Source: Mercenaria mercenaria
Lineage: Eukaryota > Mollusca > Bivalvia > Venerida > Veneridae
NCBI RefSeq assembly: GCF_021730395.1
Contig: NW_026460996.1
Span: 1-64,000 of the forward strand
Length of the DNA stretch: 64,000 nt
Direction: 5' to 3'
Shown: positions 45,190-56,939 of the stretch, in pieces
How the letters are laid out: every line of letters starts with the position of its first letter
Numbering within the stretch: position 1 is the stretch's first letter
Made by a program: the position numbers and the translations under genes
The notes under the pieces: model-generated
What the model saw: the letters and a program-made list of their open reading frames with translations, nothing else
What the model was told of the DNA's origin: nothing
Database searches by the model: none

Positions 45190-45730
45190 AGAGAGATACG
45201 CATTTTTTCATATGGGCTATCCATGTCCCTAAAGCCAAAGAGTAGTCTGCCCTAGGTATACTATGCAGAAACTGATGCACTGCGCTACCAATGGCTCATC
45301 TGGAACTGTAACGATGCCCAGCCGGTATTTGTATAACAAAGGAAAGAGAAAAAAGTCACAGGAACTCAGGTCGAGCGAATGTGGAGGATGTTGCAATTGC
45401 TTGACCTGAAACAATACACCCATGTCTCATCCTCTGTGAGAAGCTCATTAAACCTCCTTTCGTAAGAATTTTAATAGATTTTTAGAAGTTGCAATATTGC
45501 CCCCTTTGGGCTTTTTGTTCTTTGTTCAAAAGGTTGAGTACCCACCTTACACACACCGTCGATAATGTCAAGTGCTTAGTAAGAATTTCATGAATACTTT
45601 CCTATGAAATGCCCACAGATGCAGCTATTTTGGATACTGTTAATCGCAAGTCTTCTGTTACAATGACTGCTACATCAGTAATGATATGAGAGAATGCTGA
45701 CGTTTTAGGGGGTGCCCTACACAAGATAGA
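45190..45730 (-). mobile_element. Mariner transposase remnant
   Basis: On the minus strand the translation gives SIHEILTKHLTLSTVCVRWVL (in two pieces), a degraded LLTEDETWVY-like catalytic stretch, and then directly LQHPPHSLDLSSCDFFLFP, the C-terminal block of mariner transposases. The middle third of the catalytic domain is deleted and several frames are used, so it is inactive. Inverted ends could not be located. Confidence 0.75.
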
Positions 45731-47084
45731 TGTTGGAATTTGGATTCTCCCTTACTAAATACCCTTACCCAGCTATAAACATTGGCATTGGATTGAAAGA
45801 ATCACCCGTAAACAGTTTTAATTTTTTTCCGGATTCTGTTTGGCTGATATATTCAGAGAACAAGACATTTTTATACAGATCTTAATTTCCTTCCTACCTA
45901 AGCCTCCATACTTATAATAAAATAGCACCACTGTATATGAGTTTTGTCATACCGTACTTCAACTTTGATGTTACTATGAGGTATATCCCTCGTGGTTAAA
46001 CCTTTCGCCAAGATTCATCATATTCTAATCATCAATGACCATCATGCTACTATCTCTCTGGCTATGAAAATATCGCTTGTTTCATCTCAGTGGTCAGAGG
46101 TTTATGTTTGCATTTTTATCCTTGACCGTTTATCCAGTGTCTTTTTTTTCAAAAGAGCATAATACAATGTATTTCTTCATGAAACACTTTCGGAAGGAAC
46201 TGATCATTTAAAGTATTGCAACTATGTGTTTTCGAAGTTATTTTCCAGATGTTCAGGTACTTTGCGTTTGCATTTGTTTTTATACTATTTATTGCATTTT
46301 TAATTTTACAACACAACTAAAAAATCTAAACTCGAGGTTGATTCTATCTTGAATGGGTGTTGAGAGCGATTAATCAAAGTAGTAAAAACTAGTTCCGCAA
46401 TCGAGAATTAAGATACTAGTATCAACTTAAAATACAAGAATTTTTTAAACGATGATCATCGCGCCTGTCAAAATTGCAGAGGCTTATCATTTTTTGAGTA
46501 AAAATAAACACACTCAATTTAAAACTGTTATAAACTTTTTTATTCTAGTTTTCATATGTTTTTGTGAAGATCATGATTTGTTTTATCTGTATAAACTGAA
46601 AATTGAACTATAGTTCTAGTTGTTGGATAGTAGAATCAAGGAATTGCATATTACAATCTCAATATTTTGGACATAAAATTGTCCAGTATACCCGAGTACA
46701 CCTCACTCAAATGATTATATTTTTACTTTGAATCTACCGATTTTTATAATTTATATAGCATTGTGTGCCAATAAATTGCTCTATAATGTGCCGAAAACCG
46801 CATCTAAAAATAATAAGCGGTTACTGAACTATATACGGAGTAACATTACATATTGAACGCCCCTCGTAAGTGATTTTAGTATTTCCCTGAAATATTGCTC
46901 TACATTTTTTATCATAGTTTCGTGTCTGTGATTTGAAAGGTTAAATGTTTATATATTGAAGTTTCTGTCAAATATTATCTGTTTCATTAGTTACTTCCTG
47001 AATAAAACAAATACACTTTGTTTAAATAGCAATTTAAGACCCAGTAAAAAATTTATAATTAGATATTGATTTTAATGTAAACTA
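45731..47084. other. Intergenic, no gene seen
   Basis: AT-rich. At about 46855 GAACGCCCCTCGTAAGTGATT resembles in part a left end of the 16463-17048 MITE family. Nothing else is supported. Confidence 0.4.
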
Positions 47085-48150
47085 GAATGTGTCTTTAGGA
47101 CACAGGGTGTGCCCCCACTGGTACATTTGTCATAAATAAGGGGAAATAATTCAAATGTTTGCAGTCTTAATGGGGTATAGCCTCCACAAACATTTTATGA
47201 AAAGGATTCATTATTCTAGGCCATATACTTTTGAGCTATGAGCATCACAAACAAAAAATCCACTACTTTGGCTATTTCAAGGACTGTTACTCTGTAATAA
47301 GTGCTAAGATTCTCAAGAATAATGCCAAGTGCACAAGGTCACATTATAATAAAGAATCAAGCAAGGTTTCATGAATTTACATCAAATACTTTTTGAGCTA
47401 TGCACATATTTAGGTGAATATGTTCAATTTTTGACTATTTCAGGGGACATAACTCTAAAAATAGAGGGCAGAGGCAGAAAAAAATAGAAAGTTCGCAAGT
47501 TCATATCATGATAAAGACTCATGCAAGGTTTAATTAATTTATATGTAATACCTTTTGAGCTAGGTGCGTCACAAGGTGAACATATGCATTTTTGACTATT
47601 TCAGGGGCCATAAGTCTGAAAATAGGGGGCGGAGGCAGACTAAAAATTAAAGGTGTGCAAGTTCATATCATGATAAAGACTCATGCAAGGTTTAATCAAT
47701 TTGTGTGTTATACTTTTTGAGTTAGGCGCTTTACCAGATGAAAATGTGCATTTTTGACTATTTCAGGGGCCTTAACTCTGAAAATAGGGGGCGGACCCAG
47801 ATGAAAAATAGGAGGTTCGCAAGTTCATATCATGATTAAGACTCATGCAAGGTTTCATGAATCTATATCAAATACTTATTGAGCTACGCGTGTCACAAGT
47901 TGAAAATGTGCATTTTTGACTATTTCAGGGGCCATAACTCTGGAAATAGGGGCGCGGAGCCAGGCAAAAAATGAAGGTGCGCAAGTTCATATCATGATAA
48001 AGACTCACTCATGCAAGGTTTCATCAATTATACAAATATCGAATACTTTTTGAGTTAGGCGCGTCACGAACTTCGGACGAATGGACGGACGGACGGACAA
48101 GAGCAAATCTATATGTATGTGTGTGTGTGTGGGGGGGTGGGGGGGGGGGG
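47085..48150. mobile_element. Tandem-array element with about 162-bp monomers
   Basis: It starts TAGAATGTGTCTTTAGGACA. The phrase GACTATTTCAGGGG recurs at 47433, 47594, 47756 and 47918 (161-162 apart), each followed by CATAACTCTGxAAATAGxGG and AAGTTCATATCATGAT. The array ends in GGACGGACGGACGG, then a GT run and a G run in front of CATAG. The right end looks like a terminal hairpin whose left arm has been replaced by the dinucleotide run. No protein. Confidence 0.75.
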
Positions 48151-48867
48151 CATAGAAATCTCTTTATTCACAAAATGCATATTATAATAATTGCTCATAA
48201 TTTCTTATATGAATTTTGAACATAATGCACTTACACGTGTTTATCTGAAAATATACAATACAATATTCCACTTGCAACAACCTTGGTATGGGAATGTCAT
48301 ACATTACATGTCATCCAAATAGTATCACCAGAAGGGGTATTTTTCAATATACAATTAAGCAATATTCGAGATTGCTCTATATACATATATTATATACATT
48401 TGACGCGAAACCTTTCGCCTATCTTTACCAGACAAGCAATCCAACAATTCGCAAATGAAGGAAATGTTCAATTTTGGCCTTGAACTGGTATTAATATTAC
48501 GTAAACTTCAAAAGGTTGATTGATCTGTTATGTGGTGTATTAGAAGATTTGCTTTTACATTTGCTGTAATCTAATTGTTAAACACATTGCAAACTGCAGT
48601 TAAATACATGTTCTGCTCTGTATGATATTTTTATTTTGTTATTTGTTGGGTTTAACGTCGCACCGGCATAATTATAGGTCATATAGCGACTTTCAACCTT
48701 TGATGGTTGAGGAAGAATCCAGGTGATGCTCCGAGCATAATTTCATCAGGGCGGGCACTTTGGTTGAACTATCGCCCTTCAGTATGCCAGCTGGATAGCT
48801 TCCTAACATTACTGTATGATTTCATATATGTGAAATTTCCTTTGACTTATGTCAGAATTATTACGTA
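48151..48867. other. Spacer between array and TRIM-like copy D, with SINE-like repeat
   Basis: From about 48645 to 48815 a common molluscan repeat is recognisable: TTGGGTTTAACGTCGCACCG, then TCATATAGCGACTTTC, TGGTTGAGGAAGA and CCAGCTGGATAGCTTCCT. An AATAAA on the minus strand at 48630-48635, 233 bases past the stop of copy D, is a possible poly(A) signal. No gene. Confidence 0.55.
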
Positions 48868-50523
48868 CTATTTCAGTTCATACACTTTCACTTTATCACC
48901 GTCTCCCATGTACAGTCTGTTATTTGTGCCAGAGTAGGTTATGCTTGTGCCAAACACATCCTCTATGATAACTTGAACCTTCGTACAGTCCTTTGTCAAT
49001 TGATGAATGCTGTCAGAGCTTCTAACATACACAAAACCCTCGTTGTCTACTGTTACACCCCAGGGACATTTCAGTCTCTTGTCCTTGTACGTTGCCGTGA
49101 CCTGGCCGTTTAGCGTCATACTCTGTACACTGTTATTGTTACCATTGATTAAGTAAATTGTGTTTTTGTCAGTGCTTACTGCTATGGAACGATAAGTAGT
49201 TCCACATATAATTTCTTTCAAAACATTTCCTTGTATATCAATTACTATGATATTATTCAGATCTAGTATGTAAAGGGATTGTTCAATGCCCACAAGATCA
49301 AATGCTACAGCTTTAGTTGTTATCAAGTTATTTTTACTTAAAGCACCGTCCTTTGATACTGCCAGGATAAGAAGATTAGAGTAAAAATAACTCTCATCTG
49401 ATGACATTGATACTACAATTTGATCGCCTTTGATACTTGTGACATTCCAAACATAATCACAGTCCAAACTAATTTCAGATGTTACTCGGTCATTTCGTGT
49501 ATCAACTATCTTCACTGTTTTATTGCTGTTGTCAGAAACAGCAAGGTAATGCTTCTGGACCACTGCTAAACCACCAACGCTTGGTTCTACTTCATCTTTA
49601 CAAGAGCCTATATTGAATTCAGACACAACTTGTGCAGTTAATATTCTGCACATTTCATTTATGTTCGTCACTACCTCCTTTGTTTGTGAGGATTGTGCTA
49701 GTTTATATCTTTTTATTTTGCTCTCTTCATATAACATTTCATACTCCTGGTCGAGGTTTTCCATACTAGCTTTTAAAATTTTCATTGCAATAAATAGTTC
49801 ACAATTTTGTCTATTCTTCCTTTTAGTCTCGATTGTAGTTTTCATTTTGTTAAGTCCGTCATCAATTATATTACACCTGTCCGACGCGGAATTTAAATTA
49901 TCCATATTCGTTTCATCTATGTCAGCTATCGTTTGGTTTATTTTCGCCTCAAGATGGTCAAAAATCCTGTTTATCTCATCACGCTGCTTATTTAGATCTT
50001 TCATTGCCCGCCTTTTCATTTTATTGACATCGCATTTTCTTGATCTAATTGTTGCCTTAATATCATTAACCATCTTTAGTTTGTCATGTATGTCTTTCTC
50101 AAACTCTATCAGTTCCTCGTTGTTTTCTAGATCTTTTGCAATGTCTGGTACGTGCTCTACATTTTGGCATTGGCGGTGCATTGTAGTAATGCACGCAGTA
50201 CATCCAAGTGAGTCACATGATTGACAAAAATATTCAATAATTTTTGTTGTATGTTTCTGACACTTTTCCACGCATACATCAAATAAAACTATATTTGCTG
50301 CACCAACAGGCACATTATCTTTATCCTGAAGAATATGGTGCTTGAACGCTTTAAATCTACCGTGACTGTTAAAACATTGTTCACACAGATACTCTGAACA
50401 GTCAAAACAGAATCCTTCTGCTTCTATCTGTTTTTCGTCACCAGCACAGGGTTCACATAACGTATAATTGACTTCGTCCAATTCTGCTGTCACTGATTCA
50501 TTGTAATTCCGAGATGTAGCCAT
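48868..50523 (-). CDS. TRIM-like copy D: intact RING-less B-box/coiled-coil/NHL-like protein, 551 aa
   Basis: One uninterrupted exon from MATSRNYNES to KVYELK. B-box 1 uses C23/C26, C39/C42, C47/C50 and histidines at 54 and 62-63. B-box 2 uses C88/H91, C100/C103, C108/C111, H116 and H124. Residues 130-305 form a long charged coiled coil, the expected dimerisation region. Residues 315-551 are a beta-propeller with a recognisable NHL-type phrase CPWGVTVDNEGFVYV (486-500). There is no RING before B-box 1, so ubiquitin ligase activity would need a partner. TRIM proteins of this build are numerous in bivalves and are often linked to innate immunity, which is inference here. The start is chosen because MATS is shared with copies A and B. 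Confidence 0.92.
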   Translation of the reverse strand: MATSRNYNESVTAELDEVNYTLCEPCAGDEKQIEAEGFCFDCSEYLCEQCFNSHGRFKAFKHHILQDKDNVPVGAANIVLFDVCVEKCQKHTTKIIEYFCQSCDSLGCTACITTMHRQCQNVEHVPDIAKDLENNEELIEFEKDIHDKLKMVNDIKATIRSRKCDVNKMKRRAMKDLNKQRDEINRIFDHLEAKINQTIADIDETNMDNLNSASDRCNIIDDGLNKMKTTIETKRKNRQNCELFIAMKILKASMENLDQEYEMLYEESKIKRYKLAQSSQTKEVVTNINEMCRILTAQVVSEFNIGSCKDEVEPSVGGLAVVQKHYLAVSDNSNKTVKIVDTRNDRVTSEISLDCDYVWNVTSIKGDQIVVSMSSDESYFYSNLLILAVSKDGALSKNNLITTKAVAFDLVGIEQSLYILDLNNIIVIDIQGNVLKEIICGTTYRSIAVSTDKNTIYLINGNNNSVQSMTLNGQVTATYKDKRLKCPWGVTVDNEGFVYVRSSDSIHQLTKDCTKVQVIIEDVFGTSITYSGTNNRLYMGDGDKVKVYELK

Positions 50524-52120
50524 GCTTATGAAGTGATTCTAATACACGTAGTGCAATTTAAAAGCACCTAATGTACCTTTTATATCGTTCCATTCATCAG
50601 GGATTAAAAATCCAATACATTTGTGTTTCATGTTGAATTTTATCAATTATTATGCTCGGTTGTATAAATCTTTACAGTGGTACATACACAACAAATGGTT
50701 TAATCTACATCTTGCTTAAAAATCAATTTAAACTTGCCAAATCGTTTATGGTCTCCATATCTTGATTTATTTTGTACCATAGAAATATTGCAGGTCGTTT
50801 CACTTTACCTAATCAGTCTCGATTAAATTAAAAAGAGCTACCACTTGAGCGTTGAGAGATATCAGTACATGTATAAGTTAAAGAGATATCTTTACATCGA
50901 GTTATCAATCAAAGTCTGGCTGATATCACATTATCGTTCCTATCTCTATTACAAATCAAACCTATTAGTAACTGAACAGAGATAGCCCTTCTAGAATACC
51001 CTTGTCTCTCTAAGTAAAATAAATATCATCATAACATAAACTTATCCTGTAGACAGTGAATAAAAAGTAAAACGACTTGCCATAAAGTAAATATTCATGT
51101 GTCAGAAAGGTTTATTGTTAAATAAAGTATAAAGACATTGAACACCAATTATGAATTTTCATTATCTATTGTCCAATCTGAAACTTGATAGCGTGTGTCA
51201 GATATTGATTACATATATAACCTATTAAATACCGCTTTAAAAATGTAAGCAATGACAAACTTCTTAATGTAGCTTCATCTATTTTGTTGCTACTGAACAT
51301 ATGAAATGATAAAATAGATTGTACTAGTGAATTTTTATACTTTGCTGAAAAAAAGTGTTTTCATATTTCCAACATTATCATTCTTTCTAGTCCTATTGAA
51401 TCATGGAGTCAGTCCATTCAATGTTTCTGGATAATAGATTTCCGCTCAAGCCTCTACTAGGATGCGTGAAGTTGGATGCTCATTTCATTACCTCTCATAA
51501 AAACACTCAATAAAATCGAGTTTGAGATTATTTTTGCATCATTGCGTTCTATGCCTCCACAAGATCTTCTTACAGATTTCATTTTGTATTAATTTTGTAC
51601 TTTTGTCAAATTCACAGGAGACAAAATTCTTGCATATATTCATTCTGATCAGTTAACATTTTTCACAGAATAAGTATGATTATAGCAAGAACTAAAAAGA
51701 TACACCGTTAAGAACATTTGGCCTCTCACACAACCCATAACAAAATCCTTTTAAACATTAAAGATATATTAGAGCATATTTCAAATTTGAAAATGTGACA
51801 ATTACTTTAAACCCAATATTGACATGTTCGTATGTATAGAGAGTACAAAGAAGGCCAATCTAAAGTAATGACGACCGCGCGTTTCCGTAAAAAGTTTGAC
51901 ACGCAAGAAACCCATGTTTTACATGGATGACTCATTTATGATCCTTCAAAATTTTATTGAAAACTATTGTACCGTTTTGGAGATATTATTTTTATATCAG
52001 GTGTAGACATATATACACTGAGCAAAATACATGTAGCAAACAAAATCTGAAAACGGATCTTATATTGTAATATGTTGTTCTTAAAAATATCAGCAAAACA
52101 GATACTTAATTAACTGCATA
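50524..52120. other. Intergenic, no gene seen
   Basis: AT-rich region upstream of copy D. It does not obviously match the F5 flanks of the other three copies. No element or gene is recognised; promoter elements of D should lie near its right edge in minus orientation, but none stands out. Confidence 0.4.
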
Positions 52121-52124
52121 ATTC

Positions 52125-52865
52125 CATAGACATTTCAGGACTCCCCACCCACCCCAGCTCCTGGTTAAGTTTACCTCATAATTTTTTTTTTCATTTTAAT
52201 ATGTATTAAACATAGGTAACGATCATAATAAGCATTTTATAACAGTTTTAGCGTGTTTCAAAAATGCATTTTTTTTACCATCAATGTTTTTAAAAAAAAA
52301 AAGATTTGCATCTGTAAAATTCACACTAGAAAACAATAGTCGATTTAGGTTTTAAATTAGCACCTACCTATGAATCCCTGCAAAAAATCGACGATACTGT
52401 AACCATTCTGACTCTGGACCTGACAACTGGCGTTCGGGTTCCGACGAAAATCAATAATTATCATAAATCGATCAATCTTACTTGTATGGCACACTTCCTT
52501 GCGCATTGATCCCTGATTTGCACTGCGCATGTCGTACGCGGGTACCAAACTTGGAAGTGATGACCCGGTATAATATAGTCGTAAGCGTATTAGTTTTCGT
52601 ACCCGGCTTATGATACACACTGTACCGGTATAGGCGGGGGTTCAAGCGGCAAGCAAGTGTTACCAGTGTCAGTCTTCTTATTTTAAGAGCATTCGTGGTA
52701 AAAATGCATTTTTAAAACATGCTGAAATTGTTACAAAATGAGTTTTATGAGCATTCATCTATGCTCAATACATGTAAAAATGCTGAAAATTATAAGCTAA
52801 ACTTAACCAGGGGCGGAGGAGAGTGGGGTGGGTGGGTGTTCCTGACCTAAAGTGTCTGTGCATAA
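52125..52865. mobile_element. Mariner-related MITE, left arm of an inverted pair
   Basis: The left edge reads CATTTCAGGACTCCCCACCC and the right edge is roughly its complement (GGGTGGGTGGGTGTTCCTGAC), so the unit has its own inverted ends. About 150-180 bases inside each end also pair (ATGCATTTTTxxAxCATG type). The whole unit recurs in opposite orientation at about 54545-55350. Confidence 0.7.
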
Positions 52866-54590
52866 TTCATATTGGAAGTCTGCAGTATCAGAGAATACTG
52901 TTTACAGGTGGATACGTAAATATAAAAATGGTCAAGAAGCCGTTAAAGACAGGATTTGTCCTTGCAGACCAAAACAGCAGTGACATCAAAGAACATTGCT
53001 GCTGTAAGACGTCCAATCGATGAAGAAGTCAGGTACACGGTGTCCGAGATCGCGTTTTTTATTTGCATGTCAACAGACTGACCTCATGAGATTCTCACCA
53101 AGCACTTGGGTTTAAAAAAGGTTTGTTAACCGAGGAGCAAAAGGCCAATAGGATTTAATGTGTTAAAGATTCTCAATTTTTGATAATCGCACAATATTAC
53201 AGTTTCTAACAGGAGATGAGAACGGTCATGAGGGTCAGTCACACTGGCACCAGATCAGAAAGAAAATGCCTCCGTACGTGTTATACCCTACCCCTAGGTA
53301 TTCTATAAGAACCATGGTCGTGAACGGGAAAATATACTAACCCGTTTCAATCGCACATTTCATACCATAAACACGCAGTGTGGTAAATGTGTACTATGGA
53401 TATCAAACAAGTAGTAATTTATCTTCCATTGTGTACCGGTCACGTTTTTTCAATACATCTTATCTTAGAAAAACAACGCGTAGTCTATAGTAATTTCAAC
53501 ATTACACAAAAAACTTGCTTGAACTTCCCTGGTGAAGTTCCGTTCTAGATTACAAAACCATTCTGATTGGCTGTTGTGAAAATGTATGTCAATCGTCATT
53601 TTACTACACGTGTTCGCTAAAATGTGAAAATGCAGCAAAATGTGCAAAATGAATAAAATATACAGAACAGATGCAGACCAATGTACGATTTCAAATTAAA
53701 GATCATACACAAGATGAATTTCATTCATTATTTCGAGTTTTAGTGTAAAATTGTGATTTTTTTAAAATCTGTTTTTGTTTGTTTACGTTTCGCCAAACAT
53801 GTGCGCACTGCCGTGACCTCTAGACCGGATGTTCATTAGGGAAGTTCAAGCAAGTTTTTTTTGTAACGTTGACGAAAGCATAAAATATGTTGATAATCTC
53901 AGCAATATGGAATATTGAGACAATGTGACTGGTACACGATGGAAGATAAATTATCGCTTGTTCAATATACTAGGTACCCATTCACCGAACTGCGCGTTTA
54001 AGTTGAGAAATGTACGATTGAAACGGGTTAGTGCACTTTCCCGTTCATGACCATGGTTCTTATAGAATACCTAGGGGTAGGGTATAACACGTACGGAGGC
54101 ATTTTCTTTCTGATCTGGTGCCAGTGGTCAGTCACTAGAAAGTTTTATAGAGACAAAGTACTAAAAGCTGTTAAACTAAAATACAAAAGCTGCATCCAAG
54201 GACTGCTCTTTACTCCAGATGTTCCGTGACAACGCTGCGACTCATAAGTGTGCCTTCGTTTAAAAGTTCTTGAGAGATGAAAAAGTGGTACAAATCAAAC
54301 ATCCCCCTTTTTCACCAGATCTAAGTTCCCTGTTAATGTTTCCTCTTCCCAAGCTGAGAAAGATGCTGACTGGACGCAAATATTTATCCAATAATGCAAC
54401 TAGGAATGTTTTTTTTCCTTGAGACCATTCCAAAGGAAGACTACTATGCAACGTTCACCTCTTGGATTTCTCGAACGCGCAAGCGTGTTGAAATAAAAGG
54501 TGATTCCTTTGAATGTATAAACTAAATTTGAAGACTGTACACAGACTATGCACAGACACTTGGGGTCAGGACCCGCCCCAATCTTAAAAA
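52820..54590 (+). mobile_element. Mariner remnant with nested insertion
   Basis: Plus-strand pieces match mariner transposase: TVYRWIRKYKNGQEAVKDRI and CPCRPKTAVTSKNIAAVRRP at 52900-53010, HEILTKHLGLKKVC near 53090, FLTGDE near 53210, then SVTRKFYRDKVLK near 54135, and HPPFSPDLSS with LRKMLTGRKYLSNNATRN to 54410. The inverted ends contain AAGTGTCTGTGCATA (about 52848 and, complemented, 54549). The catalytic middle was already deleted before the nested element landed. Several frame changes make it inactive. Confidence 0.75.
53242..54126. mobile_element. hAT-like foldback MITE (885 bp) inside the mariner
   Basis: The ends are CACTGGCACCAGATCAG and its complement. GTCAGTCA is duplicated directly outside (53234-53241 and 54127-54134), an 8-bp duplication as in hAT elements. 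Arms pair for roughly 210 bases from each end (to ATAATTTATCTTCCAT), and a second pairing stretch, AACTTGCTTGAACTTCCCT, lies further in. There is no coding capacity. Removing it and one duplication restores a mariner-like reading GSVTRKFY across the join, which supports these boundaries. Confidence 0.85.
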
Positions 54591-55350
54591 AACCCAACCT
54601 CCTCCGCCACCTTATATATTTATTATTGATGGCTAAGCACAGTATTGTAAACAAGTGACTGTTATAAATGACATTTAATTGTGTCTTTGGGCGAAGATCA
54701 TAAAACGGGGTTCGCACCGTTTCAGCATGTTTAAAAAATGTACTGTTTTACCATCAATGCTTAAAATTAAAGATGGGCATCTGTGAAACTGACACTGGGA
54801 ACACTTGCTTGCGCTGGACGCCCCCACCCCCCACCCCCGCGTCATAAACTGGGTACAAAAATCGATACGCTTACGACTATATTAAACAGGATCATCACTT
54901 CATGTGATAAAATTCCAAATTTAGTACCCGCATTCGATATGCGCAATAAAAAGCAGGGGTTAATTCACATGGGATATGTTCCATATACATGTGTAAGTAC
55001 AACTGATCGATTTATGACAGTTATTGAATTATCGTCGGAACTAGAACGTCGGTGGTCAGGACAGGTGTCTATTTACAAAATTGTTACAGAATAGGGAATT
55101 ACAGATACAGCTTATTTAAAAGCTAAATCGGCTATTGTTTCTTAATGTCAAATTATAGATGTCCATCTTCAATCTGAAGTGCATTGATGGCAAAAAGTGC
55201 ATTTTTAAAACATGCAGAAATGTTCACAAAACCCATTTTATGATCGTCACCTATGCCCAGTCCGTGTTATAATGCTAAAAAATAGTGGTTAACAGTTTGA
55301 AGGTGGAGGAGGATAGGGTGGTGAGAGACTGTGTACCATAACCTAGCACT
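54545..55350. mobile_element. Mariner-related MITE, right arm of the inverted pair
   Basis: Reverse-complement counterpart of 52125-52865. Shared stretches include GACACTGGxAACACTTGCTTG, ATACGCTTACGACTATATTA and GATCGATTTATGA. Divergence is considerable, with several indels, so the pair is not recent. It carries a 103-codon open frame (54783-55094) that aligns with an open frame in the left arm. Confidence 0.7.
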
Positions 55351-56708
55351 AATGTCATTATTTTTAGAATGGAAGGGTTTAAAAAAGAACACACCTCATA
55401 TATTTATTATTTATGGCCAAGCATAGTATTGTGACTGTTATACATGACGTTTAATTGTGAATGTAGCTCTTAATGCGCAGTTTATATGTTTAGTAAAATC
55501 AAATTCATTTGATCAGGGTTTTCAATATTTAAAGTTAAAATCTAATAACAGAATATTATAGTGAAAGGTGCGATCGGATATCTTTAAAAGACAAAGTTAT
55601 TGCTCTCATCGAGATAACTTTTGCTCGAGTGAAAGGCATCTTTGTTTGCTTGTACATGTATTTATTTTTGAGAAAGAGCATTTCAATGTTTTTATTGCAC
55701 GAGCGAATATTAGAAAGTGCAAGAAGTCTTGCCGATAAACTTTAAAAATGCAATACATTTCTTTAAATATACTCTTTTTTTAAAAATCAGATATTAATTG
55801 CTTATACTCATGTACAAATATACTGAGCAAGACTTCCAACTAGACACTTGAAGAATGTAGATATCAGATAAGCTAATGAATTTTAAACATCATTTTATTG
55901 ACCTGAATGCCTACACAAATATCGGTATTAGCGAAAATCCTGTGTTTGGCTGTGCGCGTGCAAATGGCGATTTTGTCATTTGTATTCTTAAAATTTGGTT
56001 GAATTTAGTTTTCGAGAAGCCTGGCGTTTTGTGTAAGCAAAAAGCAGAAAACATCTGAAATAAACTGAATATGCTCGGATGCGACTCGATGAAAGGGCGC
56101 ATGCTATAGCAATGTTGGAAGATGGAATGTCACTACGTCAGGTAAGCACTGTGATTTATGTTACAATTATCAATATTCTTTGAAAGAAAGTTCTCTAATA
56201 AGATACAATTACACTGAATTGACATTCAGTACGTTTTCTGTTTTATTCCAGGTGACCCTGATACGCGGCAAAAATGTAAGGGTCCAGTTAGAAGTTTTGC
56301 TCAGTATATAATACATGCAAACTTATAGTTTTTCGAGTTTAGAAGATGCCCGGCTCTTTGGACATGATGTTTAAAGTGATTTACTTATCTACTGCTGCTG
56401 ACTTCCTGGTCTGAAGTGCAAGTTTATGAGCTGTTCATAAATGTTTTTATGTGATACCGTGATAATTAAGTAATTGTCATTCACTGCGGGTCTTTGATTG
56501 ATAAAAAATGTTGAATGAGAGTTATTTCGACATTAAATAATTTAGTTAATGCTTTAATGTATAAAAGATTAGTTGGTGTCAATGAACTGTTGAAATACTT
56601 TATTTGATAAGAGATATAATGGATGAGAAAGGTTAACCGTTGATTTATGATATTTCTTGTTTTCCAGATTTGCCGAAACATATATTACAGATATATATGA
56701 TATTATTA
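55351..56708. other. Intergenic, no gene seen
   Basis: AT-rich spacer. Short open frames have no domain or ATG context worth reporting. Confidence 0.4.
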
Positions 56709-56869
56709 GGTTATTTAACATTGTTCTGTACAATACGGATATATATTTGGACGAGTACCCAGCTGAGAAAACCATATTGGACGAGCCGCTAGGCGAGTTC
56801 AATATGGTTTTCTCAGCTGGGTACGAGTCCAAATATATCTCGTATTGTACAGTACAATGTTAAATAACC
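56709..56869. mobile_element. Near-perfect palindromic MITE (161 bp)
   Basis: GGTTATTTAACATTGT at the left is mirrored by ACAATGTTAAATAACC at the right. Pairing continues through AGTACCCAGCTGAGAAAACC and ATATTGGA almost to a short loop near 56786-56800. The flanks continue AT-rich. A right-arm-only relative lies at 58528-58610. Non-coding. Confidence 0.8.
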
Positions 56870-56939
56870 TTTTTATTCTATATCTATTTTATCTTACTAT
56901 AATAATAGTTTAAACTAGAAAATGCTTTTGTAAAAAAGC

